DNA from: Schistosoma haematobium
Lineage: Eukaryota; Platyhelminthes; Trematoda; Strigeidida; Schistosomatidae
Length of the DNA: 64,000 nucleotides
NCBI RefSeq assembly: GCF_000699445.3
Contig: NC_067196.1
Span: forward strand, 76,267,864-76,331,863
Direction of reading: 5' to 3'
Under the pieces are notes generated by a model. The model did not search any database, had not been told where the DNA came from, and saw only the letters and a program-made list of their open reading frames with translations. Position numbers and translations under genes: made by a program. Shown here piece after piece: positions 34,994 to 49,600 of the stretch (positions are counted from its first letter, which is position 1; each line of letters opens with the position of its first letter).

Positions 34994-37165
34994 TTGAAGA
35001 AAGAATTATTACTCCTTATAGTGAAAGCCAAGTTTCTTCGCAAGTCACAAGGCCGATACCCCTTCTAACAACAAAAGCAACAATTCTTATAGGTACATGA
35101 AGTGTCCAGACTATATGGGAGACCGGAAAGACAAGTCAAATAGCTGCAGAAATGAGAACATACAGCTTGACGGTTCTCGGAATCCGTGAAACTCATTGTA
35201 TCTAAGCTGAACAGCAAAGGTCAGGTACAGGAGAGATGTTGCTGTACTCCGATCACGCAGAAGAAAATGTTCCACACATTAAAGGAGTTGATCTGATGCT
35301 GTCCGAAGAAGCACCAAGTGTACTTATACGATATGAATCTCACCGTTGTTGCTACCTTGACGTGGTGGTCGGGCTTGCCTATCGTGATGAAGCAACCGAG
35401 CTATACTGGCTGGAACAACCGTTCCTTAAGGTCCTACCATGTCAGACAGGTCGGTTGAAGAGCGGTAAGACTAAAAGCAACAAACCCAAGGTCCGAAGGC
35501 GAAGTCGTACTGCTGACTGTACAGAGGTGTGACAGCAGTAAGGTGTTTCCTTCAGACAACCAGCATGACAGCGATGCTGCCTTCCCACAAGGAGGGGTGG
35601 GGTTAGAAAAGGTCGACCCTAAAAATGCACACCTCACCTTACCTCACGGATTTCCGTCTCCGGCTGACAAACAGAAATACGTGGAAGACGAAGCAATGAC
35701 AGCGGAAAAAGCTACAAGAGAAGGGAATGTGCAACAATCATGTGACACAACGAAGAAACTGGTAAGGAAATAGAGCGAAGTAGAGAGACCGGTGAAGGAC
35801 AAAGAAGGCGAGCCAATCAATCACTGATATTGAAGAACAGCGGGACAGATGGGTAAAGCACTTTGAAGAACTCTTGAATGGACCAGCTCCACTGAACCAC
35901 GACCGGACATCGAAGCAACACACACAGAGATATTCCCATAGATGTTATCGAACCAGCAATCGAAGAAAACATCATGATCATCAGGCAAGTCAAGAGTGGG
36001 TAAGCAGCAGAACCAGACAACATACCATCTGAAGCAGTAAGGTTAGACATAGAAGTGACTGCATGCATGCTCCATGTTCTATTCAGGAAGATTTAAGAGA
36101 AAGAACAAGTGACGACAAACTGGAATGAAGGATATCTCATTAAGATAACAAATAAACGAGATCCGAGCATGTGTGAGAACTACAGAGGCATCACACTACT
36201 ATCTGTGACATGAAAAGTTTTCAACCAAGTTTTGTAGAACTGAATGAACGATTCAATGAACACCGAACTTCGAGGTCAACAGACCAGATTCCGTAAGGAT
36301 CAGTTGTGTACGGACCAAACGGCAACACTACTGATTATCGTTGAACAATCACTTGAATGGAAATCATCACTAGACATCAACTTCTTTGATTATGAGCAAG
36401 CGTTTGAGTGTGGATAGGAGAACTTAGTGGAACCTTCTTCGACAGTATGGTGTATCTGGGAAGATCGTCCACATCATAGGGAATCCATACGACGGACTAC
36501 ACTTGAAAGTGTTGCATGGAGGACAGTTGACAGAATCGTTCCGAGTGAGGACCGGAGTCAGACAAAGCTGCCTACTCCCACCCTTTCTCTGTCTTCTGTT
36601 GATTGACTGGATTACGAAGACCGCGACATCTGAGGGAAAGCATGGAGTACAATGAACAGCTTGCATGCAACTAGACGACTTGGAATTCGCAGATGACCTG
36701 GTCCTTCTATCCCATACACACCAACAAATACAGGTCAAGACAAACAGTGTAGCAGAAGCCTCTGCTTGAGTAGGCCTCAACATACACAGAGGAAAAAGCA
36801 ATATTCTAAAATATAACACAGAGAGCACCATCTCGACCACACTTGATGGAGAAGCACTGGAAACTTTCGCGTACCTGTTCAGCTTTATCGATGAACAAGG
36901 CGGATCAGATGCAGACGTGAAGGTGAGTTTTGGCTCAACACGGGCTACATTTCTACAACAGAAGAACATGTGGAACTCAAGACAACTGTCTGCAAACCAA
37001 CATCAAATTCAGAATCTTCAATACGAACGTCATGAAAGTCATTTTTACTGTACGGAGCTGAAACTTGGAGAACTACTACAACCATTATCAATAATGTAAA
37101 AGTATTTATAAACGATTGTTTACTCAAGATGCTCAATGTCCGTTGGCAGGATACCATTAGCTACA
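34994..37165 (+). pseudogene. RTE copy E, chimeric and multiply stopped
   Basis: 34994-35338 is endonuclease N-terminal sequence matching copy D without gaps. 35342-35662 is unrelated, GC-richer sequence replacing the middle of the element. From 35663 to about 37160 it matches copy F (62481-63978) without a single gap. The RT region shows FADD-like ...EFADDLVLLSHTHQQ near 36686-36730, but several stops interrupt it (for example at about 35772, 36210 and 36235). The 3' end is truncated at about 37165. Confidence 0.8.
35342..35662 (+). other. Foreign segment inside RTE copy E
   Basis: Begins TTGTTGCTACCTTGACGTGG and ends in GTCTCCGGCTGACAAACAG, where it shares GCTGACAAACAG with the RTE sequence it joins. 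It is noticeably richer in G and C than the surroundings. It may be the 5' leader of another retrotransposon family. It contains no recognisable domain. Confidence 0.6.
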
Positions 37166-40100
37166 TCCTACTGTGGCTGTTTTATGAATAAAATACATCA
37201 TTTTTATTTAGGATATGCGAACGGTTTGATAATCTTATACCAATCAATATTAATAAAGATAATCCTTGGAAAGTGCATTAATTAACCTGCAGAGAGTCAC
37301 GAGTAATATGAAGTCACGTGTGGGCTTTACAGAGGTGTGGATTATTATACCGGGATGAATATCAGAAAGATTTACACTTATTGAATTACTTTTAAGATTA
37401 TTATTTCTATCACTTTTTTATAGTTTTAGAATAGCTACATTATTGAATTTCTATATCTGCCTTATTGTAAGCTTCCAGTGGACTTGTTAACTATTGTTAT
37501 GCGTTTTACTACTCCTTAATTATTTCTAATTAATCATGTACTGTTTGATTTCCTCTCTCTTATGGCATGATTGTATTTAAAGAACAATTTCTCATCCAAT
37601 GTGCTATGCTGTATAATACTTCGTGTGTATAACCTAATGATTGTTTAAGATTGATGGTATGCTGTCGCGCTTGCGTGATTGTAATATGGGAATTGTAGAT
37701 GCCTAGCTGCTGACTTCTCTTCGGATGGGCAACCAATGGAAGCGTAGCTCACGTTAAATTGTACCGGACAGAACGCATCACTACTCAAGGCTAAGGATGC
37801 TAGACTATAGTTGGAATAGTAGACACGAAGTAGAACATTTAAAGGCGGTATTTTCTTTGAGAAACTTAGCACGTGATATTTATCGACGTCTCAGCGACAT
37901 AACACGAAATAAAGAACAAAAGTGCTCATACAATTCTACTTTTGAATGCCTAAATGAGAAGTCGGATCCGACTTGCGATAATTTAAATGGCAGAAACTGA
38001 TCTTAATTAGATTACACTTCACCGATTACAACTATTTAAAAAAGCTTTTGAATAATGGAGGATAATAATTCAATTCTATGATTGCATATATTGATTTTCA
38101 GGTCATGGTATCTGTAGTTCAGTCGGAGGATTTAGGTATTTTGCTCTTTTAGTTCCAATAAAACGAGAATCTATGCAGTCATCAGAATTTTAAAATTCCA
38201 CTTCCTTTCGAAGTATGTGCTGATGCTGTTGTCTAGATAGACGATGAAAGTTGAAGGACTAAACCATTGTGCCCATAGAACGCAACACCCTAAAAATATA
38301 TTCATTCTGAGAAATAATTCATGTATCATTGGAAATGGACAACTGGTTTATGATTTAATTATAGTGTACTGTGCTCAGCTATAATTTAGGATAAGTTTTC
38401 CTACAATGTACCAGATATCTTACATTCTGGAAAACAGTAAGAATAGAGGAAATTTTCCAAGATACAAGTACAGTAAAAATCAGGTGAGTCAATGCATCGT
38501 CAACTGGTTTGTATTTCGCCTATTCTTTGTCAAATGATTACTATATCCAAATGACAAACCTGTTAACTGTTGATGAATGCAGAAAAGCGATATCGGTGGT
38601 GGACGAATCAATAGATGTCGTTTAGGATAAGGAATTATGATAGCGAAAAGTAACTGTGTTACCGTTAGGAATTCCACGTCTGTTACTAAAATGAAGCAAC
38701 GTAGGAAAATGACTCAGTGGTAAGTTGTATTTTTCTTACTTGGAATATTATGGTTAAAAAATCAGGTAGAGACAAACGGAGAACGTGGCACGAATATGGA
38801 CTCACCGAAGTTCCCACATATCATATCAAAACAGGGAAACAAAATTAAGAAATTGAGCTTTAAGGGTAATTAGACTCATTATGAAAGATCCAATATCAAA
38901 TGCATTATCAATGACGGGCTACGGCCCATGTACTCAATATAATTAGATAAAACGGTTGGTTGGTAGTTGAGAGGTTTGTGGTTGACAATTTCACATGAGT
39001 ATTAGTAATTTCCTAGACCATCATTATCTATCATAATTTACGTAGTGTTGGATATACTCTAGTATTCTTAGTGACTTGAGCGTGACCCGTATATTACGTC
39101 AACCCGGAATGAAAATTGCTCTTGGGAAAAATTTATCCCAGGAAGGCCAAACACTGACGAGTAACAAAATTTATACACGAAACGAAAATAGAAACCTTCA
39201 CAGCTTGCATTTGAGATTGATAGGTTTCATATTTTGATGATCCAGTAGGGCTATTTTGTGTCAAGTCTTAAAACGGCCAAATAACTGGTCTCATTAGTTC
39301 TAAACATCATAGTCGACTCCGAGGACCCAGATACAAAAAAGTCGAGGTCAATAATTCCTTATACGGTAAACAAGAAAACTAGACTAAAGAGGAATTACGA
39401 CTAAACGGCCAAGCCTTTACTCATCTTAATGGATTTTAGAAGCGTGCACGGAGCTGAAACAAAACAGCCAGGAGTTTGTGCACTGATCGCTCTTAGCGAT
39501 AACCAAGGCACTCATGAGTAAACATTAGTGACCAGTAATGCTGGCCAAACGCTTGGACGACCAAAAATAGTTGAGTAACAGCAGAAGTCAGTCATATGCA
39601 ATGTAGAGCCTCGAACAAATTGTGCATCAGCTCAAGTCACTATCATATATCAGAAGTTCACCGAACATGTCAATAAAGACAAGTAAGCTAAGAATATTTG
39701 CTAAGTAATACTTGCAGAGAACCACTCCTATAGTCTAATAACTATTTTGAAGCCACATAAGTAATTGAAGAGATTGATCAGATGATGAGATCGCAAACCT
39801 GAATATTGTAGGATGGTTAAGACTCATGCTACTTACCTCAGCTAACTTCTAACTAGAGATTGACTAGTCTTGGTGAAATTTATTGCCTTTAAACAACATT
39901 TCTGATACGCGGAGACTAGCAGGCAATGATATTATGTTTCATTACAAATAAAAAGTCCAGGAAATTATCTGGAAAGTATATTGCGTACAATTATTTTAAT
40001 ATGACGCACACATGCAGGAAAATGATTAATCAATGACTTGATTTGACAAAAAATAAAATGTTATTTTATAAATTTTCAGACATTTCTAAGTTGCGTGCGT

Positions 40101-40390
40101 GAAAAGAGGAAAGTAAAGAAGTACAACCATAGGTCCACTAAAAAAGACGACTACACACATACACATCTATTAAGTGATGCTTCCATAAAGTATTTAGACA
40201 ATTATAGTTGAATAAAACGAAAATCAGCTGGAAGGTTACATCTATTGATATAAATGACAAGAATTTCTGTGATTAAGAGGGTAAGGAACGGAACATGACT
40301 AAATTGAAGTACATACGATGAAACTAAAAGAACTGAAAAAGTGTTTGTGATAAAGTCCCATCATTTGAATAATCAATTATATAAGTTAAC
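37166..40390. other. Region downstream of pyruvate kinase, no recognisable gene
   Basis: No repeat family from this window is seen. A 67-codon plus frame at 37797-38000 has an exon-like mix of residues but no supported splice sites. The 3' untranslated part of the pyruvate kinase transcript must start at 40390 and run leftward, but I could not place a clear AATAAA signal. Confidence 0.5.
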
Positions 40391-40614
40391 CTAATCATCA
40401 AAGTGTGTAATACTTGGCACCATAACTATTGGCTTAGTTTCTGCATCTTCTAGTTTGACAACACGAAGTGTGTTCGTAGAACCGGAACCAGCTTTCCAAC
40501 CAGTTACAATTATTACGAAGCACCCAGGCGAGAAAAATGAACGCTTTCTACCATAATCAATAGCATAACGAATTCTACGGTCCATATCTTCGTACCATTC
40601 TCCAGCTCGTGGTT
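40391..40614 (-). CDS. PK: Pyruvate kinase last exon with stop
   Basis: The 224-bp exon (acceptor TTTACAG) encodes [19 protein letters not shown], then [19 protein letters not shown], with about 21 further residues after the usual family C-terminus. The stop TAG is at 40393-40391. The preceding intron is only 121 bp. Confidence 0.96.
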
Positions 40615-43600
40615 CTGTAAAATACATGAAATAAAAAGTTAAAATCGGGTAAATTTACTGTCATTGCAAACAATAAATTTAGTTGAATATTTGATAATTT
40701 AATAAAATGCTTCTGATTGTTTATATACAACTTACCACCATAATACAGAGGATGAACGCCACGATAAAGGTGAATTTGACGAGCAATATATTCATGACGT
40801 GTCACAGTGAGAATTGGGCAACGAGGTCTATGACGTGAGATCAGTTGGCATGAACTAACATATAAAAGAGAATTAATCAAAACGAATGTTAAATATACAT
40901 TATCAAGATACATATAACGATATTGTATAGTACCCTTTAAAGCATAAAAAAAGCAGGGTACATATAAGTGCCTTCTTCATTTCGTTAATCATTCTAATCT
41001 AAATGATACAACTTACTTACGCCTGAAAATCCTCGTGAAGGAGCATAGGCCGCTCACCAGCATTCTCCATCCAACCCTGTCCTGGGCAATCCTTTCCAGC
41101 TCCTTCCAGTTGTTATTCATTCTTTTAATATCTGCTTCTATTTCCCGACGTAATGTGTTCTTAGGCCTTCCCCTTTTCCGCTTCCCTTCAGGATTCCAAG
41201 TTAGGGCTTGCCTCGTGATGCAGTTTGATGATTTGCGTAATGTATGTCCTATCCATTTCCATCATATTTTCCTAATTTCTTCAGCTGGAAGCTGATTTGC
41301 TCTCTCCCACAGAAGGCTGTTGCTGATGGTATCCGGCCAATGGATGTTGAGTATCTTGCGAAGACAGCTATTTATAAATCCTTGTACCTTCTTGATGGTG
41401 GTTGTTGTATTTCTCCAAGTTTCAGCTCCATACAGTAGAACTGACTGTTTTGACGTTCGTATTGAAGATTGTGACTTTGATATTGGTTGACAGACAGTTG
41501 TTTTGAGTTCCAGATGTTCTTCAATTGTAGAAATGCGGCCCTTGCTTTGCCAATCCTTGCCTTTACGTCTGCATCTGAGGCTCCTTGTTCATCGATGATG
41601 CTTCCCAGGTACGTGAAGGATTCTACATCTTCCAGAGTTTCGCCATCAAGAGTGATTGGACTGCTGTTCTCCGTTTTGAATTTGAGGACCTTGGTTTTCT
41701 CCTTGTATATGTTGAGGTCTACTGATGCAGAGACTGCTACTACACTGGCTGTCTTTATCTGCATCTGTTCGTGTGTGTTGGATACGAGGGCTAGGTCATC
41801 TGCGATGTCCGAATCGTCTAATTGGTTCTGAGCTGTCCATTGTATTTCGTATTTTCCCTCAGATGTCGAGGTTTTCATAATCTAGTCAACCATCAGAAGA
41901 AAGAGGAAGGGAGAGAGTAGACAGCCTTGTTTGACTCTGGTCCTTACTTGGAATGCATCTGTCAGCTGTCATCTATGCACGACTTTGCACTGTAGTCCGT
42001 CGTATGAGTTCCGGATAATGTTGACAATCTTCTCAGGAACTCCATAGTGTCGAAGTAGTTTCCATAACGTCCTCCTATCTACAAATGATACAACACTCGA
42101 TAAAAACAATTATCATAGGTTTTCTAATTAACAATCAACCAGCAGATTAGGTAACGCGAACAATTAATTACATGTATTTCACAAATAAATCCCGTCTTTT
42201 AAATAAATTATATTTTCCCAATGAACACACTCGTTATTTTAAATAATTAACTTTTATTGTCGCAGGACATTTAAACGTGGTCGTGAAAATGTCAACATTT
42301 GTTAAGATTTCTAAGTCCTTGAAATTGTCGAAGAATTATTTTGACATATAAGAATATTCAATGTTTATTTTAATCTCATTTCATCATTTCATCATTTTTG
42401 TGACCAAATATTTACATTTATTGTTGTATATTCTTTGGCTTCACACATTTCGCGATGTCCTCTCTTCAAGTTGGTTATTTAGACGTTTCAAGTTTTAACA
42501 ATTAATTCCATTTAGTTTGTTTGTTGGTTTTTTTCCATCGAATTATTTGTTGGACGTCTATTATTAAAGACATAAATTTCATGCAGCTTGATGAAGCTCA
42601 GTGCTTTTAATATATTAAAGTATTTCCGAGTATTTCATTCACTGTCTTCTAAATAAATTAGAATAGCAGTATATTTTAGACCAGTTTTAATTTTAATAAA
42701 AACGAGAATGTGTGTAGTCATTGATTCATTTTATGTAAGATAAAAACATACTTACCGGCCAGATGTTGTAATCACAATGATAGCGGCAGCATTACAACGA
42801 CTAGCAGCTTCTACTGCAGCAATTGCAGTGGTGTGAGCCATTTCAGTTGGACCATATAAAGAAGACTTCAAATCTTCAAACAATTGTCCATGAAACATTG
42901 CTGCCTCAGCCTGTACACATATACGGTGCATAGTTTGTACAGCCTCTAATGGATATAATCCTTTAGCCGTTTCTCCTGAATTATAAAATATAAAATAAGT
43001 TGAAAAATGAACAATTTATTTTGGTTGATTGATAATTAAAAACCTGATAATAACCTATGAATGTTGCTGTGAATAGAAAAAAGGTAGATTATGATTGAAA
43101 TTCATCTGCTCGTCAATTAAATGTTACTGCTTTTATATGTGTAATTTATAATTTATGTAATCAGATTTCTGCTGTTTCTCAGACGTCACCACTTCTCTAG
43201 TACTGAGCTAAAATGATTAGACAGAAAAATCAAAATGGATGAGACAATTTTCTAGAAAACAAAACAAAAGATAGAACACTATCCAAACGAAATATAGGTG
43301 GAGATTGATTCAATTTGGCAGGTAAAAATCTGATGAGGTGAGCAATGAGTTGAATAAATGTTTGTATTTTTAGTGAAACCCCTTGTTCAAATTTACCTCA
43401 AGCGGTTGACATTTAAAAAACTTTTTGGTGTAAAGGTTTAGCAGGTAGACTTTAGTGAAATGCAATTAATTTAATATCCATGGCTTAGTGGTTAAGATGT
43501 TCAACTTCAAACTACTAAGACCCAGGTTTGAACTCGGCTCTAACTACTTTGGTTTCGACAACTAGGAAAGGTATCATTAGCTCTTACACGTAGATTGTGG

Positions 43601-46600
43601 TTAATACCCAAGTGCCTACCTGTCAAATGAGTTTTGACATTAAATGATGCGTAATTTGGACTGGAACTCTTGTTGATCAATGCATAATTTGATATTTAAA
43701 TGCCCACTGACCAAATAGATATTTTATTCAGTAGAAGTATTGCATGACTTTACGATATCAGCTGGAATATGAACAAGTATTTTCTATTTGTATGGTTTTT
43801 AAAAACATTTAGCCCACTAGTGGACAAAACGGAGCTTGGTTTCAGTGTGTGAATCTGCAGGGACACAGAGTACCCAAGAATTTTGAGAAAAATAGTACGA
43901 AAACTTGTAATACTTGAAGTACATAGTTATGGTTTGATGAGTAGGTAACGTCGAAAATGTAAAATATTATGAAATCGAAACCAACCTGAAAGCATAACAC
44001 AGTCTGCACCATCAAGTACGGCATTAGCAACGTCACTTGATTCAGCACGTGTTGGACGAGGCTTAGTAGTCATTGACTCCAACATTTGTGTGGCACATAT
44101 CACAGGCTTCCCAACCTGATTACAGCGACCAATCATCATCTTTTGTGCTATGAAAACCTTTTCAGCAGGGATTTCTATCCCTAGATCACCACGAGCAACC
44201 ATAATTCCATCAGCAGCATCAAGGATTTCATTAAACCTGAAAATGGAAAGGACATTTTAGTCAAGATATTGGAAGGCAGAAAGGTGTAAAGACATTGTCA
44301 AGATACCGATAACAAGTTGATAAATCGTTTCATCTGAGAGATAATCATAAGATGGGATATGAAAAAAATTATTTGGAATGCTGTACAGTAATACTATTTT
44401 GTTGAAAAGACCAACTTTCCAAAACATAAGAACCAAGAGATACGATAAATATGAATATGATGTCATCAAATCGAAAACGGGAAGAAAAGAAAAGAACAGC
44501 ATAAGGATACCTTATATTGAATATACTCTAATAAATTTGTTTACTCAAACAGATAATAGTATAGAGCAAAAGACCACAATGGATAACTTATAAGCTACGA
44601 ATTTTAGTTACTTTCAGGTTTACAACTTGAACTCAGAAAGCCACTAGTTCTAAAGAGCAAGACGCGCAGGATTAATAGGAAATGATGTTAAGTTGAAGAA
44701 GTTGATATCTAGTGATGATTTCCATTCAAGTGATTGTTCAACGATAATCAGTAGTGTTGCCGTTTGGTCCGTACACAACTGATCCTTACGGAATCTGGTC
44801 TGTTGACCTCGAAGTTCGGTGTTCATTGAATCGTTCATTCAGTTCTACAAAACTTGGTTGAAAACTTTTCATGTCACAGATAGTAGTGTGATGCCTCTGT
44901 AGTTCTCACACATGCTCGGATCTCGTTTATTTGTTATCTTAATGAGATATCCTTCATTCCAGTTTGTCGTCACTTGTTCTTTCTCTTAAATCTTCCTGAA
45001 TAGAACATGGAGCATGCATGCAGTCACTTCTATGTCTAACCTTACTGCTTCAGATGGTATGTTGTCTGGTTCTGCTGCTTACCCACTCTTGACTTGCCTG
45101 ATGATCATGATGTTTTCTTCGATTGCTGGTTCGATAACATCTATGGGAATATCTCTGTGTGTGTTGCTTCGATGTCCGGTCGTGGTTCAGTGGAGCTGGT
45201 CCATTCAAGAGTTCTTCAAAGTGCTTTACCCATCTGTCCCGCTGTTCTTCAATATCAGTGATTGATTGGCTCGCCTTCTTTGTCCTTCACCGGTCTCTCT
45301 ACTTCGCTCTATTTCCTTACCAGTTTCTTCGTTGTGTCACATGATTGTTGCACATTCCCTTCTCTTGTAGCTTTTTCCGCTGTCATTGCTTCGTCTTCCA
45401 CGTATTTCTGTTTGTCAGCTCTAATGCTCCTGTCCACTTTCTTGTTTAATTTTAAGTATTTACCATGTGCATTGGCTTTCTCTGTTCTTGTTCCACTGTT
45501 GTTGATTGCTGTCTTTCTGTTCTTCCTTTCTTTAACCTTGTCCAGGGTTTCCATAGAAATTCATTCCTTATGATGATGCTTCTTGCGGCCCAGAACCTCC
45601 TGACACGTTGAAGTTAGTGCATCTTTGATCCCTTTCCACTTGTCTTTCATAGTATTATTCTCTTCTTCGAGCGGATCTTGTAAGGCGTTGAACCTGTTGT
45701 TGAGATCTATATTGAATTCGTTGAATTTGTCAGTATGTCGAAGGAAGACTGTATAGAACCTTTGTAATGCTGTTTGTCCAGTTGTCCATTGCTTCGTTAG
45801 CTCAAGTTTCATCTTGGCAATCACCAGATAGATGGTGATCTGAAGCTTTGATGATATTGAATCCGTGAGATTCCTATCGTATAAGTACACTTGGTGCTTC
45901 TTCGGACAGTATCAGATCAACTCCTTTAATGTGTGGAACATTTTCTTCTGCGTGATCGGAGTACAGCAACATCTCTCCTGTACCTGACCTTTGCTGTTCA
46001 GCTTGGATACAATGAGTTTCACGGATTCCGAGAACCGTCAAGCTGTATGTTCTCATTTCTGCAGCTATTTGACTTGTCGTTCCGGTCTCCTATGTTGTCC
46101 GGACACTTCATGTATCCATAAGAATTGTTGCGAATGTCTGGCACTTCAACCGGGTTGGTGGACATGGAGAGTCCACCTAGGGAAGTTGGAAAACCCTTAT
46201 TCCAAACCAATGGTGTACATGGGCTTCATTATCCTGAAGGAACAAATGGCGTATGAACCAATCGTTGGTCACCGGCTACCATGGGACTGCATCTCCTTAC
46301 GATGCTCCCCTTCCTTGTGGATCAGACCTTCAGGTTGAGGCTCCGGGTGTGGCCGCCTAAGAAAACCATCTGCTTCGGTTTGGTCACCCGAGCAGTATCA
46401 CAGCCCTCACACATATCAAATGAGATCTGTGTGGCGCATATTTGTATTTGGTGCCTCCTTGCACCAATATCTATGTGTTAAAGTAATAAAGTAAATACTT
46501 TTATCTTCTGGATGATGACTTTCGTAGTTCTGCAAGTTTCCGCCCCCATACAGTAGAACTGTCTTCACATTTGTATTGAAAATTCTGACCTTGGTGTTGG

Positions 46601-49600
46601 TTGACAAATGTTTTGAGTTTCAGATGTTCTTTAACTGTATATATGCTGCTCTGGCTTTGCCGATCCGCGCCTTTACATCTGTATCAGCTCTACCGTGTTC
46701 ATCAATGATACTACCCAGATATGTAAAGGTTTTTACATCCTCCAAAGCTTCGTCAAGTGGGATCTGGTGTATGTTGTGTTGTATCGGAGAACCTTGCCTT
46801 TCTATTTGTGTATGCTGAGACTTACTGCTGCTACACTGGACTAGAACCGTACAATTGTATTTATAAATATTTTGCTCATAACTGTTTGCAAGAAAATAAG
46901 ACGTTGTAACAAGCACATCGCAATGTCAAAAATGGATAGCTACCATTTAAATCTTTTCTCGATATCTTATTTTATAAGCTGTTTTTGATACTTGTTCGTC
47001 TCCTCTTCGACCATTATGTAGTGTTTGAAAATTTTTGGATTAAGGTTTGGTGCATTTGTCAATGATGTAATAGTTCCCCATTTTATTATGAACCATTGTG
47101 TTTGAAATATCTATAAATACTATTGTACAGTCATATTAAATGACAATAACGGAAAGAAAATATCTGAATTATGTCCATTTTGCTTGATAAAACAAATGAT
47201 TGAATAATTACAGTAATCGTTACTTTTTTGTATAAAACTATCTATATCAAACAGATTAAGTGTTCAGTGTTAAAAATATAAAAAATAATAATGTGAATAG
47301 ATTCCTGGAGAAATTCATGATTATTATTTAAAAAATTTATCTGGATAATAAAATAATCTCACCATATTACTAGGAGTTATATTATTATCCAATGCGTTTG
47401 TTTTTATTGTCTAGGTGATAAAGTATTCGCATTTTATTTATTTTCCTAAAAATTGTTTAATTATAGTATGCAATGAAATCTGGCTATGTATAGACTAATA
47501 TATTTGCATGTTCGAAACTATTTGTTTTACTGTGATGAAAGGTTTTTGACAAAATTTTCATTAATGGACCACATGATATAATGAAAACTAATGGAAGTAG
47601 ATAGATTTAAGATATGATGTTCTGATTATGTAGTCATTTCACTACTGTGTAACTCAATAATCTCTTTTTATTAACATATTGTAATAGGAGTTTAGATGGA
47701 GTAACGAAATGATGACATCCGTTTTAATGTTGTTTTAAATTATTAGCACTTTATCAGAAACTTAACAGAAGCGAATCCTAGCAGTGGAATTATGTTACAT
47801 CAAGTTTCTTAGATCAATACAATCACATGGCTATAATTACGATAGTTTTATAATTCAATACTAAAATTTTTCCTATCCTGAAGGGATCGAACGATTGACT
47901 CATATAGTACAATCAAATGCTACTCTAACAGTAACATCAAAACATCTACATTATGTATATTCTGTATCCCTCAAATAGTTGAGTAATATCTACACTAAAT
48001 AATTATCTATAATGGTTTGGGTGGTAAATTGTAATCTATATTTGATTGCCGTAGCGTATGTGGGTTTAGATGCTTTTGGAACGGTTTTCGTTTACTATAT
48101 ATATTTGTGCACGATAAGACTGAGGAACTTACCGTTGGACACCTTCATGATTTTCGATTTTAGCGATGATTTTAATGTGGGAACCATTATCACCGAGAAG
48201 TTGACGGATCTGGTGTACAGCATCAGCATTCCGAATGAAAGAGGCAAACACCATGTCAACCTTGAAAAGGTTTAATCGGCAATTTATGAAATGAAGAAAC
48301 AGAGAAGACAGAATTTATAAGTTGTATGTAGTAACTTGTCATATGTAATATGATATTAACGTTTTTGAGAAACTATATATCACCTAACTAACTTTTAAGT
48401 GATTCTTTTATGAAGCGTATTTGTGCAATATTAGGATACAGAACAAGTTACATTATTAAAAAAACAATATGCAGGACAGGAATGTTTGTACTTCGGCATC
48501 ACATTTAAATCAAATTTACTGAAAAAAGCAATGTACATTTGATAATCTATGTAGAACCAACAGTAAGATTAGTTTGTTAACGAAAAATTAAAACATTATA
48601 CGATTGAAAAGATGAATACGCAGTTAATATTGAGTGAGAACCTACGTTATGCTCAACTGCAAAACGAAGATCTTGTTTGTCTTTTTCTGATACTGCATCT
48701 AAATCGACATGGGCTCCTGGGAGATTAACTCCTTTACGAGACCCTAGCTTTCCACCATTTTCAACTTCGCATTCAAGGTAATCAGGACCTGATATTAAAG
48801 GAAAAAATATACAGGCACAAATTATATTATGTACGGATATTTTACAAATTCTTTTTTCGAGTAGTTCTCTTACTGCATAACGTACACTTAAGTGGAAGCA
48901 GAGAATATGTTTGTATTTACCTATGATAGTTATGCCATTGTAAATCTGTTTACAATCTCGTCTGTGAACTTGCTTAAATACTTCGGTTAAGACATGGTAT
49001 GCGTCGGAAGAGCTTAAATAATAACAAAAAACGCCCTGCTGGGAAACTGTGGAATGAAGCACGGGTTGATATGAGTTTGTTTTGGGGAGATGATTGCTGA
49101 CTAATTCACAGAGTTGAACAAAGGATATTCTGAATTGTAATATTGGGTCGTTTGGTCGGGTGGTCATGGTATTTATTATATCATCAACTTTGATATTGAC
49201 TGTCGAAGGAACTAAGTTGTAGAATTTAATAAAAATTGGCTTTCAGTTCACTCAACGGTTATAATTAACCATCAAAACTAAGTTTTATATGTAAGTAATC
49301 ATACGTACCTATGATTTTTAAGGCTAAATAACGAATTTAACGTTTGACTAGAAATAATACAAAATGAATCAACACAAAAAATATATGCGGAATCAACGGA
49401 CACATTTGACATGAAGTGGAACCAGAAGATCACTTGCCTTTATCCAAAACCACTAAGCTTATTAAACCATCATCAACGAAAATCTTTGATCCTTTAGACA
49501 AAACATGTACAATATTTCGGTAATCCATATACAGAATAGACTCATTACACGCTTCCATGTATGCGCAATCAGTGGTTACACGGATTTTATGACCAACTTG

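Noticed and set aside
36424..36969. 181-codon minus frame, repeated at 63242-63787
   Set aside because: Long and shared by copies E and F, but it lies antisense to the RT with its FADD box. Its conservation follows from the copies being nearly identical.
43488..43550. tRNA gene in the pyruvate kinase intron
   Set aside because: The boxes are present but the cloverleaf stems do not form. Called as SINE.
48577..49167. 196-codon minus frame taken as one gene
   Set aside because: Only 48646-48788 is pyruvate kinase. The remainder is intron read-through on both sides.
49430..49440. GT donor four bases after the GC site in pyruvate kinase
   Set aside because: It adds four bases, breaking phase with the next exon and losing the conserved Gly. 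The GC site fits the consensus and the frame.
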